From the NCBI GenBank assembly GCA_963691655.1, contig OY829326.1, positions 144,416,998-144,480,997 of the forward strand: 64,000 nt of DNA, written 5' to 3'. The translations under genes were made by a program, and so were the position numbers. How positions within the stretch are numbered: the first letter of the stretch is position 1; every line of letters starts with the position of its first letter. Under the pieces are notes generated by a model, which did no database searches, was not told the origin of the DNA, and was given only the letters and a program-made list of their open reading frames with translations. The DNA comes from Toxonevra muliebris (taxonomy: Eukaryota; Arthropoda; Insecta; Diptera; Pallopteridae). Below are positions 1-12,789 of the stretch, in pieces.

Positions 1-1029
1 ACACAGAAAAACGAATGTATACTAAATCACAATAAAAATTAAAAAAAAAAAAATTTATTATTGCTACGATGAATGAAGAAGTAAGTAGTAGATGAGTATA
101 TAGTAACAGCAGTAACATAAGTTAAAGAAAAACCACACACATCCGGTTTAATTTACAAAAATTTCGAAGCCTCAATCTAACAAATAACAATATATGTGTG
201 TATAAATATTTTATAGGTATGTATAAGTAGTAAGTATGTTTATATGTACAATATACATAGTGTCAGCATGATCAATTGCCAACAGAACCGAACAGCAGCA
301 ACAACAACAACAACAACAGCAGCAACAACAACTACAATAAACGTTGAACAAATCTTTACACACAATTTAAAAAAGTGATGATTTATCTGAAGCTGCTACT
401 CAGCACAGCTTTTTAACTTTGACGACTACTGTTTGTTTGTTGTACCATAGTGTTGTTGCACAGATACACTATGAAACAAAAAAAAAGTTGTTAATTGAAT
501 TCGATTGAGCAAAACAAAAAAAAAAAATATATTTAAAATATTTAAGCTTAAGTTTCAATGTTTCTGTTTAATGCTTTCGAAGAACGGAAGCGTAATTAAA
601 TTAGCGCGCTACTGACCACGCAAGTAGTCAGTCAGTCAATGTATAGAGGAGCATTCAAACAAAAAAACAAAAAAAACAGTAGCAGCAGTAGTAGCAGCTT
701 CAACAAAAATCACTGAAATTAAAAAAAAAGTATTAAACTAAATTGGTTGTAGTATCGAAACTTATATGTGACGACTTCGACGACTTCCTATCATTTAATT
801 AAAACACATAAACATTTAAAGAAACAAGAAAACTTAAATCATAAAAATCACAAATAAGAAATAAATTGCACTCAGAATGATTGTATATATGTATGTATGC
901 GTATATGTATGTATGTATATATGTGTGTATGTAAAATATCTGAAAAAAAAACCAAAAGTAACAATAAGAGTACAGATTTCCAGGAACAATTCAACCCATT
1001 ACTAGGCGGCTCTCAGGAGTACAGAATTC
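1..1029. other. Non-coding AT-rich DNA with CAA/CAG repeats
   Basis: Contains a CAG/CAA run at about 292-340, poly-A tracts, an AGC/AGT run near 679-700 and TATG repeats at 888-930. No gene is seen; the short open frame at 897-1085 falls on the TATG repeat and the start of the next duplication. Confidence 0.6.
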
Positions 1030-1325
1030 GAGAGAGAATAGTTGATATTTGTAAACATGTGGAGAGAAAAGTTATTACCCGTTAAGATTGATTCGTTTTA
1101 AATTAAGTGTGAATACAAATACAAACATAGAAACTTTTTCGGAGAAAAACAATTTCTAAACACTCTTTGTGGGAAGTGAGAGAGAATAGTTGATATTTGT
1201 AAACATGAGGAGAGAAAAATTATTACCCGTTATGATGGATTCGTTTCTATTAAGTGAGAGTACAAATACATGCATAGAAACTTTTTCGGAGTAAAACAAT
1301 TTCTAAGCACTCTTTGTGGAAAGTA
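1030..1325. repeat. 148-bp tandem duplication, two copies
   Basis: The first unit begins with GAGAGAGAATAGTTGATA at 1030 and the second with the same word at 1178. The two are about 90% alike through GTAAACATG, TTATTACCCGTTA, AGAAACTTTTTCGGAG and CACTCTTTGTGG. Further GAGAG words flank both units. Confidence 0.85.
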
Positions 1326-3953
1326 ACGGCATAGAAAAATGGTGAGAGAGTAATGAAATTACAAAAGTTTTGTTGTTCTCTTTACTCTCAAAATTCACAG
1401 TATAAACTTGAATTTGTTTGAGAGTGTTTGTGTATGCATGTGTAGGTGTAAAAAAAAATCAAATTGACTATGGCTCTCTCATTTCGCACAAAGTTTTAAG
1501 AGAGAGAGGGTGAGAGAGTTCCACTGGGAACGGCGAAATTTGGGTAGTGATGCAATTAGAAATTAATAAAAAATTCAAAACAAATAAATCAAATAAAATT
1601 TATAGAATAGAATAAAGTTTTGCAAATCTTCTTTAAATAAATAAGAAAAATAGAAATAAACCGATTTTCTAACTGTTTCTGATACTGCAATATGTACAAA
1701 GAATTTAAAAAAAGTAAGTTTCAATATTTACCGCCCTTGCAGATGATTTTTTTATTCCGATATTTCATTACAGAAACGGCACTGCCATCTGTATATCTTT
1801 GATGTATGTGCAAGTGTGCACCAACATACAGATTTATTGAATAATCATGTATGAAAAGATTTTACGATATTTCAATAAATGTTTTTGTGTATGAGTGTGT
1901 GAGCATGGAACGGAAATTCAAATTAAAATCGAATACACTTCCTTTCCATATACTTATGTATATGCAACTAAGTAAGTATTGTAAGTAAGCGAATGAGTGA
2001 ATGAGTGTATTTAGAACGAAAAAAAAAAAACAAAAATCAAAAGAAGATAACGAAGGGCGCGTTATAAAATTCAATCTCGGCGCGCAAGAATTTTATACAC
2101 TGTTTAGTATATTTTTTTGTTGTTGTTGTAAGTATAAATGAATGTATTATTTTTTATTTTTTTTTTATAATTATTATCCTTAAGATACATTCGATTGCAC
2201 AGCTGACAATAAAAATTTTTGTTGATCGTGTTGACGAAATGTGAATGCAGAGCAAAGTACAAAATTGCCCCAGAGATGATGATCATGATCAGCATGTTTA
2301 TGATGAAGATCATGTGCTGTATGTTGATCTTCATTCAAAACTGTGAACTGAACTTAAAAAAAAAAAAAAAAAAAAAAAGAGTCGTCGCATATGCGCATAT
2401 GTAGCTGCTACATTATTTAAAATGCAACACCACCAACGTGCAACTTCTTCTGCTGTTACTTTCAGTGTTCGTCAATTTTTAATGTCCCCTTTTGTGGAAT
2501 ATTTCAAATACATTTGCATATGAAATGTGGAAATAAATCCATATAAGTGTATAAAAGGAAAGAAAACATCATTACCCAGCCAAGGAGAAGGAAATATAAT
2601 TTTTGTTGAAATTTTAAATCACTTTTTTTTCGCTTGTCTGTGTAGATTTTAAAGATCTAAAGATCTATATTTTCAATGAGTAGGCATATACCACATGAAT
2701 GTATATGATTTAGTAGCTTTTGGGTGAAAAGTGATACTTAATAAAAGAGAGAAAAAAACAATAGTAAAGTAGGGAAATAAAGTAAAAATATCATCAAAAA
2801 GTGTAAAGGGAAATAAGGATGCAGCTGTATGCAATTCGATTTATTTAGGTATAAATTTTTGTTTGTTAAAAACGTTTTAATAATGTAAGTTAAAAAAAAA
2901 ATTTTAAAGCTACATTTTAAAGGAGTTCGAAATTCAGAAATCACACGCGGCTTTTACCGTTTTTACTTTTTTTTTCCTTCTATTTCTTGAAAAAAATTAA
3001 AAAAAAATATATAGAAGGCATTGAAAAATCAACAAAATTCTCCTAGGAATATACAAGTTTTAGCGATTATAGTATTTTATTTGTATGCGATGCGCCCTCT
3101 AGTGGCAGGTTTGGGAACTTTGCTAATTAAAATAAGCGCCCTCTTGCGGTAAGTTGTAAGATCTGCGGATTCATATTGGCCGAGCCCCATTCCTTGTTCT
3201 AATTTTTTATCAAAACAGAGGGAATTTTTTCGCTTTTGTAGGCGATAGGTCATCGGTGAACCTGTGGCTATCAAAGGGTTCTTTTTTACGAACTTTGTAC
3301 ATATTTAGTATTAATTCTTTACTTAACCCTTTGTTGATTGTAAATACGCTAAAGATGATAGAAAAAAACCGTGTCCGGACTTGTATTTTCTGACCACCAG
3401 GTCATTGTAAAAATGTTTCCATTTAGGAACTTAGGGTTACCGTCGACCAAAAGCAACAATTAAATTTCCAATAAAAACTAACAAAAACTTAAAAATATGG
3501 GAATATCCTGTCTGATTACATATTTTTAACCACAACATATTGTAAAATTAAGGGAAAATTCTAAAAATTGTGAACGATTGAAAATATGTGAAAAAAATCT
3601 AAAATGAGTGCCTTCTGCACTCGTCACATGATGTGATAAAATATTTTACTAATTGTGGTTTACTTCATTAGAAAAGTTTTCGTTTTTGTATTCCAAAAAG
3701 CGCAGAGTCCATGATGTTTTTTTTTAATTTTTTATTTTTTTACTTTCAACGCACTTTCTTCGCTTTTTGCACGTTTACATCGCCTCATGTTGATATTATT
3801 TTACAATTCTTATTAGAAAAGAGCAAACTATAAAGTAAAATAAACTATGCAATTAAAATTAAAATAAATAACAACAATTTTTTATTTATTCCACTGATTC
3901 CATTGATATATAAGTATATTCTAAAACCATTTTTGATATATAAATTATGTGTT
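1326..3953. other. Non-coding intronic DNA
   Basis: No gene is seen. Notable words are GAGAG clusters at 1340-1520, a (TGATCA)-like cluster at 2275-2320, long poly-A and poly-T tracts, and a somewhat GC-richer stretch at 3085-3270 with GCGCCCTCTAGTGG and GCGCCCTCTTGCGG, possibly an old mobile-element remnant that was not identified. Confidence 0.5.
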
Positions 3954-4390
3954 GCATACTTTTGGGCTTGTTGTGTCCTATTTCTTATATTAAAAATTTA
4001 CTTTTCTTAATCTGTTTGTACTAATAATGGGACAGCATAATTTCGGGGTGCAATTCACCTTGCGGTGAATTGGCGGTACGAAAATGTAACATAATAAAAG
4101 TGCGGTATACTTTCAGGGTCCTATTTTTAATATTAAAAAATTCACATTCAAATCTGTTTGTACCAATAATAAGACTGCATACTTTCGGGATGCATTTCAC
4201 CACTCTCCACCTAGCGGTACAAAAGTTAACCGGCACTATATTTACAGGAAAAGTAATGTTTGGTATACTTTTAGGGTCTTATTTTTAATATTAAAAATTC
4301 ACCTATCTTAATCAGTTTATTCTAATTACAAGCCAGCATACTTTCGGTGTGCAATTCATCACTCTTCATCTGGCGATACGAAATACTGTC
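3954..4390. repeat. Three-unit tandem array (about 150-160 bp) carrying GCATACTTTCGGG words
   Basis: Units start near 3954, 4103 and 4262 and share GGGTCYTATTTTTAATATT, then TTAATCWGTTTNTWC. Each unit carries the word (G)YATACTTTYRGG twice, about 75-80 bp apart (3954, 4034, 4103, 4177, 4262, 4336). This word is the reverse complement of the CCTAAAAGTATGC core found at 8.8-11.0 kb and 39.6-41.0 kb. Confidence 0.8.
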
Positions 4391-4869
4391 AACCCTCACA
4401 CGACACTGACGTGACATTCGATTTTCATTTCAATCAATTCACTTCACCATAAATTTAAACTTAAACTCCGAGTAAAGGATTAATTTTGTAGCCTTCCTTT
4501 AGATTTTGCTAATAAGCTACAATGTGTATTTGATATGGATTCAAAATCAAAGGTTTAGAGCTATACATTGGCGGTCACAAAAACCGCACCATCCACCAAT
4601 TTCAAGAAAATCGTTTAAATTGGGACTTAAACCCGATTTTGTTTTTTTTATTTTCATCATTTTTTCTATTTTTGGGAACAAAATAAACAAAATCGCAAAA
4701 GAAACATCATACATGCACACAAATTTTATTAATTTTTAATTAACACAAAAATATGTGAGAAATTTCACGTTTTTGAGGGTATTGATTAAAAGTATATAAA
4801 AATAAAAGTATTTGTTATTTTTTGAAGGTGTAAACTTAGATTAATGTGTTTCATAATAGAGTCAAAAGC

Positions 4870-5820
4870 AAAATTGTTTAGCTTGATGGTGCCCGTCTCT
4901 TAGCCTTTCTTAAGGCCATTATCTTGAATGGCATAGAGTCGACAAGCACTTTAAGGATATCATTCGTTATTTTTTTAATACCAAACTTTTTTCAGAACTC
5001 CAACAAGGTTTTTTTTTTATTATTTGGCATGTTTTGAGCAACTTTGCATTTCGTCATATGACAGAGGTGCTCTATTGGACTTAAAGCACGCGAGCTACCT
5101 GATCATACCCGGCAGTAAATTCTAACATCATCGAAAACATTTGGAATCTGCAAACAAATAAGAAACAATAATCTAACCTTTTTACTATTTCTAAAGTTAT
5201 CAAACATCAGGCATTAATTGCCAACTAAACCTTGCCAATTTGGCGTGATGATATGCCGCAGAAGTCGTCTGGAAAAATAACGTCATTAATGAGCGAAAGC
5301 GTACCAAAATTGGATTACAGCAATTGCTCCATAAAATTTTAGCCATATTTTTGGGCGTTCACAGTCCCTTCAATATAGTATAAGGCACCCATCCAAACTA
5401 TTTGACTTTGTGGGAATTTGACTATATTCAGTACACAGTTAACCTTTTATTGCTCTACACCTGAGCAACGCCAGTACCGAAAATTGAGTTTAATTTGCCC
5501 GATCATATAACTTTTCTCGAGTCTGCCAGAGTTCAATTGCTGTAGTTTTCAGTCCATGCCAGGCGATTTGTTTCCATTCATTTCGCCAACAACGATTTTT
5601 TGGCTGATCGTCTCCCATACAGACCGAACTTTCATTTCTTTCTGCGTAAGGTTTCGACAATTATATTCACGTTGTAATAGCTCTTTAGCTCAGTCCTTAT
5701 TGTGACTGCTCTTCTGAATCTATAATTTATGGTTCTCTTACAGGTTATGCCATTTTCTCTCGTATTTGTCTTCCATAGTCTTCTTGATCCTTTTGTCCTT
5801 TCCAGCGGGTACAAATTGCC
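4870..5820 (-). pseudogene. Tc1 transposase pseudogene
   Basis: Reading the minus strand from right to left, fragments of Tc1 transposase appear in order. A second helix-turn-helix (TELKSYYNVNIIVETLRRK) is at about 5635-5695. GTVNAQKY, the usual G-T-x-N-x-x-x-Y block, is at about 5350-5385. FQTTSAAYHHAKL, equivalent to the FQxDxAxxH block but with the catalytic Asp replaced, is at about 5231-5274. LSPIEHL, the DLNPIENL block with its Glu retained, is at about 5065-5083. Several stops and frame changes separate them, so no functional protein is possible. A normal Tc1 transposase is about 340 residues, which fits the span. Confidence 0.85.
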
Positions 5821-5975
5821 TTTTTTCTGGATCAGTGAAAAAACAGCAGTCGAATGTAGGCATCAGATTTCTTCAAGTATTTAACTTTATGATACTCTTT
5901 GATACCTAAGAACGAAAATTTCAACATTTTGGTGGTGCGACAATTGTTTATACTTTGCAGTTGTTTTTGGCACTT

Positions 5976-6048
5976 CGTCGCCTGAGAATTGATTTGGCGT
6001 ATAGGTATATGAATTTGTACACACATACGTCAAATCAATTCTCACGAC
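5976..6048 (+). repeat. 76-bp palindromic mini-element, copy 1 (nested in Tc1)
   Basis: The arms are CGTCGCCTGAGAATTGATTTGGCGTAT and its near reverse complement, separated by an asymmetric spacer (AGGTATATGAATTTGTACACAC). The right end has lost GG from CTCAGGCGACG. A second copy lies at 50097-50172 in opposite orientation. It sits between the transposase remnant and the right terminus of the Tc1 element, so it inserted there later. Confidence 0.85.
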
Positions 6049-6229
6049 TTTTCCAAAAATTCTTCTCTTCGCCAAACAAGCGCAATAAAAAATGGCACTT
6101 AAATACATTCTTAAAACATAAACAAGAGAATCTCCTTTACAAAGGAAGGAAAATTTGGGCAAAGTTAGGAAATATTATCGAAATTGCAGCAGTATTACAA
6201 GTGGTGCGGTTTTTGTGACCGCCAGTGTA

Positions 6230-8790
6230 TATATCTAGAGAAAGTATCAAGTAAACTTAAGAAAGCGAGAGATAGATGTAATAGAATCCTGTGGTTTTCT
6301 TAAATTCGAAACGGGTCAAAATAAGTAAAAACATAAGTACATCTTCAACTATTATTTTTTTTCCTCATCAATAACTTTACCCATTAACTTTATTTATTTA
6401 TGAGATCAACGCAAATGAAAACACAAAACGAAGAACACATCAACGAAAATGCGCGGGCGTGCACATAAATCAAAATTAAGTCGTGCATTCGTTGGTTTCT
6501 TTACAAACAGAAAAAAAAGAAGAAAGAAAAGAAGATCAGTCAGCAAGAGGAGGGGGAATAAAAAAAAGATATCGCAGCTAGCTTCTTATACCAAGACAGA
6601 CAAACTGAGTTAGTTAGTATTTATTAAAACTACTTACGCATATTTTTTTTCAAAGTTACATGTTTGCATATGTTACTCCCTGTTTATGAATAAGCCTCCC
6701 TAATTAAAGCAACTACAACTACTTACAATATTTTCGATTTTTCTTTCGTTTTTTAATGACAAAAAAGAAAAATAACATAAAAATATAAGTGGCGGGCTAT
6801 GTTCTCGATTTTTTGTGTGAGTTTTAGTTCCACTTCCCCCAGCAAAAGCCAATATGACAGTTTTTTAATAAATGAAGATATATGACAGACACATTGCTAT
6901 TTTTATAGATTTCTTTTTCTAAATTTAAAAATATTTTTCAATAATCTTCAAATTTTATGCAATTACTTACAAGTTTTTTAGCCTAATTTGAAGTGTATTT
7001 CAAACACTTACCTGAAAGTAGAAGAAGAAAAAAATAGAAATTAAATTTAGTTTTATATAGAAAATTATTCCTACTTATTTAAAATTGCAGAAAGTTTCAG
7101 ATTAATATAAATATTTAAAATTATTTAGCCTACTTTTAGACACACACACACACACACACACACATACAGTCACTCAGAGAGAGAGGATAATTTGGCATTG
7201 TGCTTAATTTTCTTGAGCAAAAGATTTTCTTAATTTTCTTTACTTTTGCTTTTAAGTTTTTGTGCCAGACTGATTCAATGAATGAAACACAAAGAAAAAC
7301 CACAGAAAATTTCACACAAAAAACAAAGAAAAACCAAAAAAGAAAAGAAAAAACCAGCAACTGTAAGTAGTAGACATACATTTTCAACAAAATTTTACAA
7401 AATGCGCCTAAAAGTATGCCATAGGAAATATGGTATTTACTACAACGTTTAATAACAAGCGCTCATTTTCTTGCTCTATGTTTTGCTATACATTTTCATA
7501 TTTAGATACAGACACAACAACTATTTATATACATACAAATAGCATATATATATAGTATATATGTATATATATACAAATTTGTATGTATGCATGTATGTAA
7601 AAGATACAGTAGCAATGAAAACATAACCTAACCTAATGTTTGTGTAGAAAGCAAAAACACTTGTTTAAAATGTTTTTTTTTTTTTGTTATTGTTATTGTT
7701 GTTTTTGTAACATACTTTTTAAAGCATTTAAAGCATACAATTTTCAATGTTCTTGTTTTGTGCCATTTTATTCTTCTTACAATTCACTCTCCATTCACAC
7801 CCACGACTGGCTGAGACTACTCGCATACCAAAGAAGTTTACATTTGCAAAAATTATCTTAAACTAAATTAAACATACACACAGACACAGACGCAGAAAGG
7901 ATTGAAAAGTAAGAAGAAGAAGAAGAAGAGTTGCAAATTAGTGCTGTGTGTTTTTGTGCAGGCTTAGTGTGTGTGTGTATGTGTATGTGTGTGTGGTAGT
8001 GGGAGTCCCTCTCCCACAAAGCAGAAGGCTTAACAAAATTTTAAGCAGCAACAACCCTCATGCTTTTACATTTTACATACACAGACTAATCAAAAGAAGA
8101 AAAGCAGGAAAGACAAACAGACATACATACGTACATATATAAAAATATATGTATTTAGTATAAAATTGTATTTCTTGTCTTGGACTTTAGCATAAGGTTT
8201 GCTCATTTTCATTTGGCACTTCTCTTTCCCTTCTCCCTCAACCCCGTTCTCTTTAGTTCTTGTGTGTGCCGTCGTCTGAGTCTCAAAAGCAAATGCGCTG
8301 CTTACTCCCTGTACTTTAATTTCCCTGAGTTTTTTTTTCCATACCGGCAGCTCTAGTGCTTGTGTTGTTGTCCTTGAGCTTCAAAAATGTTTGTTATACA
8401 TTTGTGTTACACAAAAAAAAAAAAGGAAAAAAATAAAAAATAAAATAGGCGACTATGTCTATATACAGCGACGACTGCGACGACGACGACAATGACGACG
8501 GAAGTGATGTCATAATGTCTTTAATGTTTGTACTAAAAACAAATACTTTTTTTTTTTTTTTTTTGTAACTCTTACTACTACTACGTACTTGTGATTTTTG
8601 AAGGTTTGCACCAGTTCTGTTGCTCCATTTTTTCGCTACAAGTATGGCTGTGCTAATAATTACCATTTTAAAGCATATTTATAGGCTTCGAAGCTTTAAA
8701 ATAATTCATGTGAATTGAAAAATAGGAAGAAATTGTAGACAGCCAAGTTACTGGTCGTTAAATTTGTTTAACTTAATCACTTTAAATTTA
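6230..8790. other. Non-coding intronic DNA with microsatellites
   Basis: No gene is seen. Contains a (CA)n tract at 7139-7164, TATA/TATG runs at 7540-7600, TGTG tracts at 7965-7996, an AAG run at 7911-7929 and poly-T at 8548-8565. A lone GCCTAAAAGTATGC word is at 7406-7419, ahead of the array that follows. Confidence 0.5.
7139..7164. repeat. (CA)n microsatellite
   Basis: Uninterrupted CA dinucleotide tract, representative of many similar CA/TG tracts in the window. Confidence 0.95.
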
Positions 8791-8794
8791 TAAA

Positions 8795-10980
8795 AGCCTA
8801 AAGGTATACTACAGTTTTTATATTTATTTTAGATATACTCTATTACTTAGGTACCTATTATACTATATTAAGGCTAAATGACGAAAAATCTGTTTAAATA
8901 CAATTTCACAAGTTTATAAGTATATAGAGTTGATTTTAAAATAAAATGGAGCCTAAAAGTATGCTACATTTTTTATAATTTCTATCACATATTCTCAGAT
9001 AACGGTTTGTGTTAGGTTTTACAACTTTTTTTTATTTTAAGATAATATTTTGCCTAAAAGTATGTTTTTGATTCCAATTTAAAAGAACAAGTCAACAGAA
9101 CAAGTAAGCTTCTTGAATTTATAATTTGTAAAAGAGATATGTAAATGCTCATGGTTTAGCGTTGATGTCTGCCTAAAAGTATGCAACTGCTCAAGCTTTT
9201 TCTTCATCTTAAAAATATTCTCTCATGATCTATTGTTCAAGTTGCAAGCAGATACCGAAAACGGATTTAAACAAGTATAAAGCTTTTTTTGTAATTATTG
9301 CTAGCACTTAAAAATTTTCAAGTTTTGGCACTTCTAAATTCCAGCAATATATCTGTTAAGTAAAACTATAATCATTCAAAAAGAAATAAAAAAAACCCTA
9401 AATAACGTTAAAAGTTTGAACCTTAGAGATCAAAATTATTTGCCCCTAAAATTATGCAAGTTTTTGTGTCTTTATTTTTACAGAGCTATGCTTTTCAATG
9501 AAATTAACTGGATTTTCTGGGGAAAATGTTTTGAGAAGATTGCATACATGTCGTTTTAGGTTTTTTTTAAAACAGTTACAGCCCAAAAGTTGCAAGTTAT
9601 GGCGTTTTTTTTTTAATTTGATTTCATAAATTCATTACATTCATAGTGTTGACGTAAAATTACAAATAAGATGAATAAAAACCTAAACCATGTACTAGGG
9701 TCTAAATATTGGAATTATTTTTCACCTAAAAGTATGCAAATTTTAGTGTTTCTTTTTCTATATGGTTATGTTTATTTTATTTTTTACTGAAATAACAAAT
9801 GCATTAACAGAATTGAGTACGTGTTGGTTTCGGCATAATTTACTACCTAAAAGTATGCAACTTTTAATGCTTGCTTATTTAAGTGCAATGTTATTTTAAT
9901 TATTTTGAAATCAAATTACTAAAATACTAGAAGGAAAAATCATTGCCTAAGTTTAGAAGTCTGGAAGTCTGATATTAAAAATAGTTTCCTCCCAAAAGTA
10001 TGCAAATTTATATATATTTTTATTTTTTGAATGATAAGTTTTTCAAGAAAAATGACAACTGCTGTTGTGACAAATGCCTTCAGAGAATTCAATGTATGCA
10101 ATCCAAGACTTAATCATGTTAAAATTCACCTAAAATTATGCAAATTTTTTAATTGCTTTATCTCATACTCATTTTTGACAATGTAATTTTAATTTTTTCA
10201 ATCAATATAGTTTTAAAGTTAAATTGAAAAAATAATAGAAGAAAAAGGTCTCAGCAATGTGAAAAATCAGAAGCACTGATATTGAAATTATATGGCCTCC
10301 AAAAGTATGCAAGGTTTTATGTGTTTTTTTTCTATAAAGAGATTGTTTTCAAAGAAAACTACGGATTTTAGGAGAAAAATGTTTAGACAGGTTTGAATGA
10401 CTGAAAGTTTGATTTCTTAACCAGTTACTACCTAAAAGTATGCAGCTATTTGCGTGTGTTTTTTTTTTTTAATTTAATTAATTTGTTTTCAACAATACTA
10501 TTTTCATGATAGTTTTTTAGGAGACAATGAAAATTAAATCTAGAGGTTAATTTTCAAAGTCATAACTTAAGTTCATGTCAATTTCGTTAATGAACAAATG
10601 TAGTCATCACAACAGCAATGTACTCTTATAATATAATAGTTTAAAAAAAAAAATAAAAACAAAAATAGAATAAAAGTATGCAAACATTTTTATTTCTCTC
10701 AACGTTTATGACTTAAAATCATATATTTCCAATTTAAATACAAAAAACTTATAAAATGCACTGCACCCATATAAGTAAATTTTATTTTAAAGCCTAAAAG
10801 TATGCAAGTATAGTAGATTTTATGTTCTGATCTTCATTCACACACAAATTTGCATAAACTTTAAATCACAAAAGTACTAAAAAAAAATAATAAAATCAAA
10901 CTATGTGTGTATGTACACCAGCTTTAGAAAGTGCGTAACTTTCACTTTAAAATTTTGTCTATTATGCCTAAATGTATGCA
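8795..10980. repeat. Degenerate tandem array marked by CCTAAAAGTATGCAA core
   Basis: Thirteen good matches to YCTAAAAGTATGC(AA), all on the plus strand, lie at about 8951, 9052, 9171, 9443, 9723, 9845, 9990, 10128, 10296, 10431, 10670, 10793 and 10965, with weaker ones at 8795 and 9582. Between the words the sequence is AT-rich and much less conserved. From 9443 on, two alternating half-units can be aligned (for example 9925-10020 with 10225-10320), giving a dimeric period of about 265-305 bp. The array resembles an old satellite whose core word has been kept. Confidence 0.8.
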
Positions 10981-12780
10981 TGTTAAACATAAACATACAT
11001 ACATATATATAAGTACGTATGTAAATGTAAATATACATGTACGTATGAGCGCGTGTTTTTACCGCATTTTCAAGTGTGTGTGTGTGTGTGTGTGTTGTTC
11101 TTGTTGTGTCGTCATCATCGTCGTCGTCATCATTTAACCGTCGTCATTTGTATGCGCTTCAAGTTGTTGTTTTTGCAACAGTAATAATAATAGTAATGTA
11201 GCAAACATTACTGTGAAGTTGAAAATATGTATGTATAGTATAGTTTTTGGCGGTTTGAGGAAAGACTACTGCTGTTTTTTTTTTGTTCCCTGTTTGCTGT
11301 TACTTTCCTACTACTTTATACTTTACTTTGGTTTTAATTACGCACGTTTATTTGGGTGCCACACATAAAAGCAACATACAAAACAAAAAAAAATAAATAA
11401 AAAAAAATTTCGAGAAGTTTCTGATGCTTGTGCTGCTGCTGCTGTTATTTTTAAGTATCTAACTACGTATGTCTTTGTCTATGGAGACACTACGTTTGTA
11501 AGCATGTATGTATGTATGTATATCTTTATGTAGTTGTATATATCCATGCATATATGTGTAGGTGGGTGTTTTCTGTGTGTTTGTAGTTTTTGCTTTAGAC
11601 AATCATTTAAAGTTATTTTAAGGCATATGTGTGCATATGTTTATATGTATGTATGTATGTATATATGCATGTGTACGTTGAAATGCAATGTATGTATGTA
11701 TGTATGTAGGAGAAATACTTACACACACATCTATATAAAAAACATAGAAAATGTCCTTGAAAGTTTTTGGCATAGTTTTGTTATGTTACATACACACACA
11801 CTCATGCATTCATACATACATATATACGTAACTACATATACACACGCATATATGAGTAGACAGCTACGCACACGTTTTATGTATGTTTATTTTTTTCTAC
11901 TCATACCAAAGCATACGAGTCTGTTTTGAAGCAGAAGCAGGCTTTGAACTTGTACATACAAACATACACATATACATACGTACGTAATACAACTACAAAG
12001 GGTTAATGACACTGATACTAACACATAGCAAATGCGTTGAAGTTTTTAAGCGTATGGCTCTGGTTAAAAAGTGTGTGGAGGAAACTAAATTTCAAGAATA
12101 AAAAATATGTACAGAAATTGATGCGAAATTTTTAGAAATGCAAATAATTTTCGTTAATTTAAATCATCATATTAATATTAAATAATTCTGATTAGCTTTC
12201 AATAACTTAACCACTTTTACAATTCATGTCAACTATTTATTTTCAAAGAAATTATATTTTCAACATCCTTTTTTCTCATTTATTGTCAATCAACACACAA
12301 CAAAAAGCTATTTAAATCCATTTATACAACATTTATCATATAAACACACAAAAAAGCCCCCCAAAAAACAACAATAGAACAAAAAAAGAAAAAAAAAACC
12401 ATTGAAGAACACTTCAACAAGATCACTTCCTTGTCATCTTGAATTCTGAAAATTGAAATCGCTTGTAAACAGCTCAATAACATTAGCTAATAATAAGAAT
12501 AATAATGTGCGATATATGTATACACTTCAAATGTCGCGCAGCACAAAAGATTTATACAAAAAAACGATTGATTAGTGATCATGCCAACTATATGCTGAAG
12601 ATGATCTTCAAGTGTCTGTATGTAGTACAAAAGCGAAAACCATTTACAAAAAATAAAAAAATAATAATAATTCATACACAGAAATATAAAATAAACAAAT
12701 ATGTGGGCGTTTAAAGATTTCGTTTTCGTTTTACAAAAAAAAAAAAAAAAAAACACAAGAAAGAAAAAATACAGAAAGCG
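10981..12780. other. Non-coding intronic DNA, microsatellite-dense
   Basis: No gene is seen. TATG/CATA repeats at 10985-11045, 11500-11530, 11640-11710 and 11785-11850, (TG)n at 11074-11094 and a GTC/ATC run at 11108-11135. The 131-codon open frame at 11534-11929 consists of these repeats and has Cys/Tyr/Met-rich nonsense composition. Confidence 0.55.
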
Positions 12781-12789
12781 AAAAAAAAA

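Larger units (their letters stand above)
4566..6227 (-). mobile_element. Degenerate Tc1-like DNA transposon
   Basis: The 1662-bp element has near-perfect inverted termini (26 of 27 bases) beginning CAYTGGCGGTCACAAAAACC and is flanked by TA duplications at 4564-4565 and 6228-6229. The termini, size and TA target are those of Tc1/mariner superfamily elements. The transposase runs on the minus strand and is broken by stops and frameshifts. A 76-bp-type palindrome is inserted near the right end. The intact termini suggest it could have been cross-mobilised after losing its own transposase; that is an inference. Confidence 0.92.

Noticed and set aside
11534..11929. 131-codon plus-strand open frame
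   Set aside because: Consists of TATG and CACA microsatellites translated as Met/Tyr/Cys/Val/His; no protein character.
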